A DNA stretch of 64,000 nt from Corythucha ciliata. Its lineage: Eukaryota > Arthropoda > Insecta > Hemiptera > Tingidae. Shown in pieces: positions 10,201 through 22,200 of the stretch; within the stretch, counting starts at the first letter, position 1, and every line of letters begins with the position of its first letter. The stretch spans positions 20,274,001 to 20,338,000 of the forward strand of contig CM075941.1 in assembly GCA_038030265.1 (NCBI GenBank), in the 5' to 3' direction. Under the pieces are notes generated by a model. The model was not told the origin of the DNA, ran no database searches, and worked only from the letters and a program-made list of their open reading frames with translations. A program made the position numbers and the translations under genes.

Positions 10201-13200
10201 GTTACACAGGCAATTTTCCGGCAGATGGGCCAGTTTTTAATGGATAGTGACACTTTCTGTTCATATTCAGTGGCTGGGGATGAATTGACGATTTCTTTTC
10301 ATTTTTTTTTCTGTTCTAATGTGGCGACACGATATCGTTTCTACATCACTCTGACACATTTCCAGTTGTGTCTATCTGTCCAAGACGCTGTTGATTTGCG
10401 TCGGCGAGGTTGAAACGATATCGTACACGTTCTTGTATGTTCGCCACCTTAGGTGCTGAGTTCATTAATATTACTGTTTGTGTAACCAGTAGTTTGCACA
10501 AAAAAAAAAAAAAAAACGGATTTCAAGGTTACATCGACCGTTTCTTAGGCAGAGTAGCCGGCTTCAGGAGTGAAATTGACGGTTTTCTTGTTGAGTTCCA
10601 AGATCCTTGGAATAATGCGCCACCCCCCTGGATGCACGCCTGCGTAAAATCGTCTTCAAGGAAACTAAATTTCCCAACCCAAAAACTGGCTCCTTGACCA
10701 ATTTTGACAGAGATTGGCAGTACAGAATTGTATTTTTAGGGTCTACTAAAGTATCAGAGAAACTGTATGGGTCATTTTACACCTGTTCATTTGAATTTAT
10801 TCGTATTTTGTTGTTGTTTTCAGTTCCCAACGTATTGCCGGAGGAAGACCAACGCAAAACTCAGCGGTTGCTCTAAGCAGTCCCTACAGCGTGCCTAATA
10901 AGAATAATTCTATGTTAGATAAGTTTAAGCTATTCAATTCAAAGGAAAAAAACAAGCCAGGTATTTGAAAATCACGTTCCATCCGTCGTTGCCCCAAAAA
11001 TGACGAATTCTTTTGTTACAGTTACAAATAGTGCCAAAAGAACGTCGAGCTCCAGTGGATTCAGTTCAGCGCGGTCCGAGCGTAGTGATTCGTCTACGAG
11101 TCTTTGCAGTGAAAATAAATTGAGGTTTGATAAATTGAATTTGAGTAACGATAAGAGGGGGGGTTGTAACAGTCTTTTTTTCGTTGTTGTAGCAATCAAG
11201 TTCACGAACGAAAAGAAACAAGTCAAACTGATCTTAACAAAGTCGGTGGAGCCAACAATGTCGTCACTAAAAAACAAAGAACGACAATCAGAGTCAGCGG
11301 TGGAGGCGACTCGAAAGTAGTTCGACCCAACAGTCGAACCACGTCAATAGCGTCGAGCACCGCGAGTCGTCCCAATTCGGGCCAGTCGATTGGCAGTGCC
11401 AATCAGGTGGCTCCGTCGTCACCGCCAGTGGCGGTGGCAGCGTCGACCGACAGCAAGTCATCGCCTAGATCTGTCGTCAAAACATCGGTCAAAGAAACTG
11501 AACAGAATTTGACGAGAAACGAAGAACTGACTCAACCAGTCAACCCTCCTCCTCCACCGGCGCCCACGAAAGTAAGAGACTTTTTTTTTTTTCTTAGTGT
11601 ATCAATCCTTTATTTTGTCAATTTCTGGCATCATCGGAGTCAGCCTCGCTGTTATCAACTTCAGCAGGGGTTCCCTGTTGTATGGTCTCGTCAATATCTA
11701 TCCATTCCTGGACGTCAGGACGTCGAACCATTATCTCACCGGACGATTTTCCGTAGCCTGGAGGTAGAGCGTTCGCTCGTAGTTCGCAGCATTCTAGTAC
11801 AAAAAGCATTAGAAACGCTAGCCAGTACATTGAGACGCAAAGGTCGATTAAATAGCTTGGCGTGAACATTGAAAATAAGATGAGACATGTGATTGCATTT
11901 TGTTTGTTTTTTTTATTGGACATCACTTTCTAAATTTTGAGCTTCATCAACAGTTTCCTGTATTTCGGTTTCGACTTTTTTCATATCGGCATCAATTTCA
12001 TCCACGTCTTTCTCTATAGCATTTAATTGCTGATCTTGGTCCTCAACGTCTTTCTCCAAGTTTTCCAGCTCTTGGGCAGCCACTGGGGGGGTTTTCAGTT
12101 CTACCAAGGACTTCTTCGACTCCTCCAAGGACTTCTTGGAGGAATCCACGGATTTTTTCGTTTCCTCCACGGATAATTTAGTATCTACTAAAGATTTCTT
12201 CGATTCCTCCAAGGATTTCTTCGATTCCTCCAAGGATTTCTTCGATTCCTCCAAGGATTTCTTCGATTCCTCCAAGGATTTTATAATTTCCTCCAAACTT
12301 TCTTTAGATTTCTTCGGTGTCTCTAAAGATTTCTTCGAACCCTCCAAGGATTTTTTTGAATCCTCCAAGGATTTTATCATTTCCTCCAAACTTTCTTTGG
12401 ATTTCTTCGGTGTCTCTAAAGATTTCTTCGAACCCTCCAAGGATTTCTTCGATTCCTCCAAGGATTTTTTAGTTTCCTCCAAACTTTCTTTGGATTTCTT
12501 CGGTGTCTCTAAAGATTTCTTCGATGCCTCCAAAGACTTCTTCGATTCCTCCAAAGATTTCTTCGATTCTTCTAGGGACTTCCGTGAATCTTCCAAGGAT
12601 TTTTTGGAGTCGGTCAAGGATTTATTTGAGGCTTCCACGTTTTTCTTCGCTATTTCCACAAATTCGCTCGCCTCCGAGGGATTTTCAAATGAACCAGCCA
12701 GGGAGCGCGTCGACGCCTTTGCCTGTAGAACCGCTTCAGTTTCAATGACTGTCAATTTTGTACTGTCTGTCAAATTGTCACCTTCGGACATAGTGCTGTC
12801 GCTTTGCGTGTTGGTAACTCGTGGTGGAACAGTGGCAGGTGGAACATTGGCAGGTGGAACATTGGCAGGTGGAACAGTGACAGGTGGAGCGGTGATGACG
12901 ACGGTTTGAATCTTGGGCTGTTTCATACGCGATGTCATTGCAATTGACATGAGACTCGATTCCCCGGCGGCGACTGCCGCCTCTCCGTAGTCGGTGGTGC
13001 TGAGAGAGCAGAAGAGGTGAATGAAGACGAGGAGGGCTGAGAGAAAATAGACTGAAGCCAGGAATTCTATTAAGTAAACCAACATGATTTCAACGAGTAG
13101 TCGGGGAGTTCTTGTTGTAGTCTGTCATATGTTTTTTGGGTTCGCGACATTTTTTCCATGCTTGTTTGTTGTTGTTGAAATGGGGCTATTTTCACCCTCA

Positions 13201-16200
13201 CTTTAATTCCTTTCTTCCTTTCCTCCCGCAGGCATCCGATAATCGTCCAGCGACGATGAAAGAACCCGCACGAATCCCCGGTGGTGGTGCTGCCCAAACT
13301 ACGACTTCGAATATACCCCCGAAAACAGGACTAACCGGGTTGGGCATTCCCAAACCGACCGCCGTAGTTAAAGGCTACAGCAAACCAACACACCCGGTAG
13401 CGCCCATGCCACCGACGCCAACACCTTCCGAACAACTTTCGATTGAGAAAGAGAAACAGCCTCAAATGACCAAAAATCATAGGGTTCGTATGAATTAAAG
13501 AATTTTGTAGCTTATAAATTCTTATGTTATCGTCTTTAGTTGGATGCTGTCCTTGAATCAAGCCATGAACGGCAAAATTCGATCGAAGAAGCTGAAGAGG
13601 CCCTCGCTAACCTCAAACCTATGCCTCCCCTCTTGCCAGGCTATAATAAACGAGCCATTGCCATCGCTCCACGCACAATTCCATTTAATCGAAGCAGAGG
13701 TAAAATACTACTCTTTTTAACTACAAATTTACATTTGAACCTCAAAATTTTATTTCAGGTTACCGACCTTTAGACACCTACCCCCGGAGCAACACCGAAC
13801 GGAATTTCGCTGAGTGCGATTACAACAGTTCACCTGTTGCATCAGGTTGGTCTGTTTGAAGCTTTCTCCTCTCGTCCGCTCAAAATATTATTTTTGTGTG
13901 TGTTTTAAGGCTACCTTTCAGACGGAGAAATACTTCATTCGAAAATAAACGAAGAGTCAAACGATGGCTATCTGTCGGAGGGCGGCACCGGTCTCTACCA
14001 GTACGCGCAGGATTCAAGGTAAATTCCCAAGTTGTTTTTTTTTTTCATTAAAAATGTTTATTGTTACTCTCTCACTCTCTTGCTACTTATTTGATAAATC
14101 GTAGCTAGTATAAAACCTAGTAATAACGCCATTCGACGGCTGACAGCTAGGCAGTAGACTGACGCTCAAATGTCGAGATTTCGAGTATTTAATTCGGGAG
14201 GCTTGCAGGCGTGACGTTGACGTTCGAACGACCGAAGAGGCGACAAAACTAAGGACGTGACTGAAATCCTCGAATTTCAGCGCTGTCTTTGACACAAGAG
14301 TGGGTGTCCAAACGAGCGACGTCTCGGTGACATCGCGTGCAGCGGACAGTGCGAGAAAAAGACAGCCGGCGGCTAGTAGCGATGGTCGCTCGCCGACGAG
14401 TTCGTAGCAAAGCAGTGACGCTTCCGTGAAATATTTCGCCAGGGTATATTCCGTCGAAGTTACACCTTAGCGGAGTAAAAACGGGAGACATTAATTTCAC
14501 CTGCATTTGTGAGACTTTTGAACTCTTTTAATTACCGACGATCGTTGCAAATCGTCGCAAAAAATCAATAGGCAAAGGCAAATTTAGCCTAAAATCGAGG
14601 CTAACGAGGATATGAACCTCCGCTTGCTGTAGATCAGCTGCCGTAATGGCCGGATTACACGTTTGTATCAAGTCTTCCTGGTCTATTGGCATGGTTTCTT
14701 CGAATTTAGCTGCTAAAAACAGGCAAGCTGCAGCCACCTGAAAAGAGGAAACATACCGCGTTTGTTTTTTTGTTTTTTGGGGACAAACTAGAGAAAATGT
14801 TACTATTCCCAGTAATGGTTCAGATGTTCCTATTAGTTCTGTTCCAGCAAGATGCTTGGAACATGTTCGGAGCAGAGTTGCCATGGGACCAGCCGATAAA
14901 ATTCAAGTTGATTACATTTTATTGGCTGGTCTCGTGGTAACTCTGCTCCGAACATGTTCCAAACATCTTGCTGGAACAGACCTCTGTTATTGTACAAATG
15001 TTAATGTTGGAGACAGTAGACCAGACAGGCCTGGAAATAGCAGACCTGAACGCGAATTCCAGGCCTATACGGTTTCCCGGAGGCAAATTTTGATATTCCA
15101 GACCAATTTTTGTGCACGTATTTGATTTCCCTAGTTGGAATTTAGGCTGCTCAAGCTCAAATCTTACAGAATTTTTGCGTACGTTCGTTTCCATTGTCAA
15201 TAAATTAAAATGAAAATGTCTTTTATCCGTCAAAAACACTGAACTTATCTACGAGAAAAGGATCTGGATACTGACTGAACTAAATAGCCTGGAAACTGAC
15301 AAAGTGGCCTGGGAACTGACAAACAGACTTGGAAACTGGCTGACAATGAGTAACCCGGAAACTGACAATAAGTGATGACTTGGAAACTGACAAAGTGGGC
15401 TGGAAATTGAAAAAGTGGCCTGGAAACTGGCACATAGTGGCCTGGAAACTGACGAAATGATTTGGAAATTGACGAAGAGGCCTGGAAACTGACTGAGTAA
15501 CCAGTAATAAGTACATTTGAAGCTGACAAAGTGACATGAAAAGTGTATAAGCGGCCTGAAAACTGGCAAATTGGGCTGGATACAAACAAAGTGCCCTGGA
15601 AACTTTATTTTTTCCTGTTTCTTTTCTTTTCTTGATGAGAAACTGACTTTTTGAACGAAATCGTCATCATCATTTTTCACCATGAACAAATGAATCAGAT
15701 TTGGTGAAAAGAACGACTTAACTTGAACAATGAGCCCCATTCGCCCCCTCCCCATTTACCCGCCAGTGGTTGGCGATGTTATTTTGGACGCGAGTGGAGT
15801 GGAGTTGAGTTGAGTGGGGCGTGGCGTGGTCTGGTGAGAGTGTCTTGTGTGAAAGTCAGGCTTTTGGGCCGTTCCTGTAGGCCTCAGCGTGGTTAAAATT
15901 GAGGAAAAGCCCTAAACAGCGATTTGGGCTATTTGAATAAACTAAAATCGCATCAATAGCAGCAGCTTTCAGTCCTCCCCTCCCCCGCCCGAATTGTGGC
16001 TGAACACTGTGGTGTAGACCACGTGACGGCTGTGCTTTTGGAAGGTTGAGTGATGGCGCGTAGGAAGAAAGTGAAGTCCTGATCCTAAGATGATGGTGGA
16101 ATTCCATGGTGCTGCCTCATTCAAAAACAACAACAATTTAGAAAATTTAGTTGATGAAAAAACCATTGTCGCGTGGTTTGTACTTGAAAAAACCAATCAC

Positions 16201-19200
16201 GCGGGTACTTTAGTACTTGAAACACCAAAATTCGCGGGTTTGGCTGTTCAAATAGCTAAACTCGCTGGCTAAGGTCTTTAAAAAACGAGATAATCGGATG
16301 AAAACCAACGACCATGCGAAAATGTTCATTTATGAACACTTGAAGCAGGGCCGTATCTAAGGCAGTGCAACGAGGGGGAGGGCAATTCCCCTTCAGCAGC
16401 AACCGCACATATGCAGCACTTTCCTAGGTAGGGCGATTTTATTTCTCTCCCTCGCCATGTCTCTCTCTTCGACAGTAGTGGAATGAGTCGCAAATGAGCC
16501 AACTCAACAAAATTTTCAAGAAATTGGTCTCTGGCAGTGCCCGATCCGTAAAATGTGTGGGTTTATGGGAGAGGAAGCCAACAACATTGATTACTTCGAT
16601 AAGACAACCCCGCGAAATTGGGTTTGTCTTGCAAAAAACAAAATTCGCGGGTGGAAAAAACCTCACGAAAATAGAAAAAACCAATTTCGCGGAACTGGAT
16701 CTGGGGAAAAAAAAACAAAATGCCGTCGATTCGGCACCTCCGAAAATCAATTTCGCGTACTTGGTTGTTTTAAAAAACTAATGGCGCGGTGTTGGATCGT
16801 TCAAAAAACCAAAATTGCAAGTGGAGGTCTTCACAAATCCGTTCTCGCCGGGTTTAGTAATTGAAAAAACAAAATTCTGCCGGTTTGGCTCACTCATAAA
16901 CCAATTCCCTGAATTTGGCCCAGTTTTAAACCAATTCCGCGGATTTAGCTATGTGTAAAACCATGTTCGCTGGGTTTAATAGTTTAAAAAATGAAAAAAA
17001 TTGCCGGTTTTAAACCCCATTTCGTGCAATTCCATGTGGTTGTGTCTTCAAAATATCAATTTAGCGGGTGTTTGCGCCGAGGGTGCGGTCCAGCCTATGT
17101 TTCGACTTCGGACTTTCTAGCAACCAGAGGCCTAAGGGCCGTTTCTCGCTCTTGTGGGTCCCCTAGGCGAGCACTATTGCGGGGCCTCCCTAACAATTAC
17201 ACAGATCTTGGCAGTTACCCGTTACTCCGTTGTTGTCGGAGTTACAATTTTCGGTTACAGATTCTTACTTGGAATAAAAAATGGGTGAACTCCCAGTTTC
17301 GGAGCCGAGCATCACGGTCATAAGGCTGAATCGGACAGTTTCTGGGTAAAATAATCGGTTTAGGGGCTAAACTACGCGTTTTATAGTCAAAATTAACAGA
17401 TTGGGGGGTGGGGGATAAATTCCCTGTTTTTCCATTTGAATAGTCAGTTTCTGGGACAAAATTGTAAGTTTACGTGCCTCGGAACCTTTGTGGAAAACGT
17501 CTCGTGTGAGTGCCTTCTTGACTAACCCAAGCCCCGCGATATTGGTTTTTTCTTACCGCCGGTGGGAAAATTTTATTTCTTATTCAACGCCCTTGGATCC
17601 CGCTAGCGGCGCCCCCCCCCCCCCCGACAATTCCGAATAGACAATTTTTGCCTCAGACACTGACTATTATACGTGCAGTGACCAGACTTTTTCACAAGAA
17701 AAGTTAGTCCCTGGGCAAGGGAGCGGCCTTTAGGGGTACAAACTTGCGATTTCACGGATGTGTAGCACCAAAACTTGCGAATTCACCGATATTTAGCACC
17801 TAATAAACTACTTTTGCGGCTGTTTAACAAGCTTTGGGCTATCTTAAAATGCCGGCTGGAACGTAGTCTGCGGCCAATAAACCAAAGGTCCAGAAACATG
17901 CAATTTTCGACGGAATTAAGAACCCAACCTGGCAATTGCGGTGAAATTAGGATCCGAAACTGTCAACGCAAGGAACGATACTGAGCACGGAAACTTGTCA
18001 TTAAATGTTGCAACCACACGGCTATTAGTCAGGCTACGGGCGCAGTCCCGATCCAATTGAAAAAAGACCTATAGAATTGCTACTTCGCGAAAATATAGCC
18101 CCAAGATTTCCTATTTCACGGCGGTAATAAAGACCGGGAATTTCCAATTTCGTGAGTAGTACTCAGCCATGAAACTCTCAATTTCGCGAATATTCAAGAT
18201 GTTGCAATTTGGCGGCTATTCGTCAGACTTTGGACACTGTCGTGCCCGGCTAGACCGGGTTCCACAGTTATTAACAAAAAAGCGCTGGAACTTGCAATTT
18301 CGCGAAAATAAAGGCAAGAGACTTGCAATTACGCGAATATTTAGACCCAAAACTTGCAATATTGGCGATAATAAGGAAATATGGACAATACAATTTGTTT
18401 CTTGAATGGCTTATCTGCTAGCTGACATGTAGTTATAATCACGTTCAAAAGCGAAATGATGGATTTACAACGTTCTCTGGTTTTGTCCCCAAAATAGTGA
18501 GTTCGCAGCTGTTCACAGTCTTAAACAGGCATTTTACGGATATTTAGCCTGAAAACTTGCAATTCGTGCTTATTAATCTATTGAATCTCAATTAACCACC
18601 GCTTGCTATTTTTGCCGTTTTCAGCGATATTCAACCCCGAAACATCTTCTGGGCTTTAATCTCACATTTCATAGCCAAAAAAAATCAAGTTCTGGGGGCT
18701 AAAGTTTGAGTTTTGTGCTCGAATGATAGTCCTGGGGAGGGGATCAGTTTCCAAGTGACCTCATCAGTTTTTCTTGCCAAATATTGACAGTAAATCTACG
18801 ATAAATGGCAATTTTTGCTGTGAAAATTCCGTTTCTCGAACGAAATTTCATAATTGTTTTGTTTTTATAAGGGCAAAATGTTCAATTTTAATGGTAATTA
18901 GCCAGTTTGACCCCATTGCCTCGTAAAAGGGGTTACTCACAAAAAAAGTTAAAAAAAAAAACAAAAAAAAAACACCAAAAATGTTCAACTTACTAACTGA
19001 GCGTTACAGCGTGTCACATTGGTCGAATCCAATTCCATGTATTTGTCCAAAACGTACACAGCCATGTGAATTGTGTCAGCGGCCAGATCGAATCGTCCGT
19101 GGATTTCAATCATCCAGTCGACCAGAATCGATCGACATTTACTCGAAAAGGACGTTCGTCCGAGCATATAGTCCGATTTTATCCGAAATCTACACTCATT

Positions 19201-22200
19201 AAGAGAGAGAGAGAGAGTGAGTGAGATAGACATCGTTATACCCAGGAGGGGAAAATTTAACTTGTTCTCGATCGATATCAAATATTTATAGATATCCTCA
19301 TTGTAGTCCCCGCCGCCTTTGATTTTTCGTTCATTATTTTTGATGGGCTTTGTTTTTTTCAAGGCTTATAGGATAAAGGGAAAACAAATGAAATGAGAAT
19401 CCGACAATTTCCGCCCCGAAATTTCAAAGAATTACTTGGTTTCAGTTGAGATTTTAAAGAAATTTTGTCCTCCTTCCCTTGATTTGGCCTGCACGTATTG
19501 TTTAGATCCCCGAATGCCCGTCTTTTTACATTCGGTTCCTTCTCGAGTTTGGGTTTTTTAGCCCCCACATTTTCCGCATCTTGGAATACTTGAATGTTAT
19601 TGACGCGTCTGATGTTCGTTGCTTTTTTCATTGTTTTGAAGAGCGCCAGAGGAGATTTTCCAAACTTTTTTTTTTCCTTTCAACTTGTTTTGGAACACAA
19701 ATGTTTATAAAATAGTATTTTGTTGTTAAAGAGATGAGTGAAGGGGCGCATAATCTAAACAAATATTTTACTCACGGTGCCCCGAGTTATTTGATCCAGT
19801 AGAAGATCATCATTTCTCTTTGCATTGTCCGATAGACTCATGTTCCATTCCCCTCTAGACACTCAGTTTTGTTAGTCTACAAATCTTTCAGATCCCATTG
19901 GAGAAGGGGACGTCTACCGAAGTCTCCCTTGAAGGGAATTGCTTATTGGGCTGGGGCGTAAGAAGGCTATATTGGCGCACTTAAGTATATTGGACTGAGT
20001 AAAGAGGCGTTTTAAAATTAAAGAAATAAATCTTTTGGGGAGGTCCCTTAAAATACTGTCATCTCAAGTGTGCACAAAGTCACGAGGAGAGAGAGAGAGT
20101 GAGAGAAAAAAATGAGTGCGATATAGGAAGCAATTTGCACTTAAATAAAATTAAGTGAACTGTGCACTTGCGAATAAGAGGGGTGGGAAGTTTGTATGGT
20201 GGCGGAGCCGTTTTATTTTATGAGCTTCCTCGCCCCTCCTTTCGTTCCTATCTTATGTGAGAATATATTTATTTTGGAAAGCTTGAGCTTACGGGGTACA
20301 GGAGATAGAAAATTCCCTTCTTGTAAACACTTCCGAGGGCGAATAGCGAATACTAACGTACTACCATCGATGCTATTTTTAGTGCACAAAAAAAAAAAAA
20401 AAAAAAAAGGAAGAAAGAAGTTTAACACTCCGGGATTTGTTGCGTGTTAATGAGCGATTAAAATGTGGTTTAGGAAGGAGGTTCCAACCATATTAATGTT
20501 GGAAGTCTTGAATGAACCGTGAAGCCCTTCGCCCACCCCGCCTTTCACTAAAAGAGTTGGCCACTGATTCACACGGTAAACCGCTCAATTTTCACTCGAG
20601 TGAACGCACACTCATTCCGTATGTATTACATCCCAGTGACTCATTATCCACTTTCGTGTTTTTTTCTTCTTTAAAAAATCCATAATCCCCACCCAATCAT
20701 AGCAGCATGCATGTAGGCTTCTGAAGGGGTAATGAACTGTTTTTAGTGCCTTCACTTTTATGCGAAAATCCAATAAAGGGCTAGTCCCTCACTGGTAATG
20801 TGGGGTTATCTAATTTTTAGGACCTCCAAAGTTTAGAACACGAAATAAATGTACATATAATATGTCCGTACACCGGGTATTCGTTTAATTCACTAGACAC
20901 AAGAAAACAAACTATGGGCAGAGCTCGTCATCGTTTGGTACTCAAAACCTTAACGTTAATCCGTTACTTTAAAAACACAATTCCGTTACTCGTTATTTCG
21001 TTATTAAACGTAGGATAAGTTACCCGAAAAGTAGGATAAGTTACCCGTTAGGATAAGTCCCGAAAACAAATCAGTTTTAATATGGCAAAATAATCACGCC
21101 ATAAAGTAAAAAAATCGAGGTTTTACGAGAATACCAATCTAAACTCGTCGGCAAGTGAGCTCCATGATCTCCATGTGTTTGTTTGTTTAAACTGAACGTT
21201 TTGTGCACAAGGCTTCCCGTCCGTTAGAACCGCATTCAGCCGAATAAATGTTCATTCCAGCGGTGCTGTTCATTGGACAGCTTACCTGAATTCGGCCGAA
21301 AACGGTTCCAATGGACGGGAAGGCTAAGGCCTTTTGAGGTTAGAGCATTTTTGGGCTGCAGCTTTCGGCGTTTGGTATTTTTGGGGTTCAAGTTTTTGTG
21401 GTCCAATTTTTCTGTGGTTACACTTTTTGTAGTCAGGGCTTCTTATGGTTAGAGTAGAGTGTTTTATTATTTGCGCATTTTAGGGTAGCTGCTTTCTGTG
21501 GTTTATTTACTTTGTTCGATTTCTGGGGATTCAAGATTTTGTGGTACAATTAGTTTCTGGTTAGACCTTTTTGTGGCCAGAGTTTTTTTCAGTTGAATTT
21601 TTTCAGTTGATTTTTTCACGACGACGTTGAATTTTTTCACGGGGCGCGATAACATCGGGGCCCCTCCATGCTACGTGGAGGGGGGGGCACTTCGTGGCTA
21701 CACTTTTTTTTCTTTCAGCCGCAAACGAGGGGGCCAGAGCGGGGCACGGAGAGGGGGCAGATTCCCTCCACTAGTCTCGAAAACGAAGTGAAGTTCCCTA
21801 TAATTCAAAACATTTTTCAAAATATTTTAAACAAGTATTTTGTGAGTCTGACTCACTAATGGCGAATACCACCACCGGGAGTTCGGTTGAAGTTACCAAA
21901 CTCCAACATTGTTTACATAAATTTCTATGCATTTTTTTGTTAATACTGAGTTAACGTAACTCAAACTTTTACTCTCGGTGGTGAAATTCACCACAGGAAA
22001 CCAATTTATCGGATTTCACTCACTAAAAAAGAAAATTTCACCAATTTTTGCAGCTCATAAAACAATGTCACGGCATGGCGTGGTACAAAGATACAAATTT
22101 CACGGATTTTGTGCACTAAAACCAAGGTAAATAGACTTACAGAGGTATGCTCGTAACTAAGGAAATTTTTGTCCAAATTGACGTCACGGGAGTAAAAAAA

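Noticed and set aside
10972..11277. Minus-strand ORF opposite NAV exons
   Set aside because: Exactly antisense to two secure NAV exons; low-complexity translation.
12136..12909. Plus-strand 257-codon ORF (KDFFDSS repeats)
   Set aside because: Shadow of the heptad-repeat ORF; no splice match to NAV and no start context.
14856..15125. Plus-strand ORF starting at the fold-back element
   Set aside because: Its first part is the inverted repeat and the rest is intron sequence.
15245..15755. Minus-strand ORFs of 101-168 codons rich in FQ, SVSRPL
   Set aside because: All three frames of the family F array are open; the translations are repeat artefacts within a CycB3 intron.
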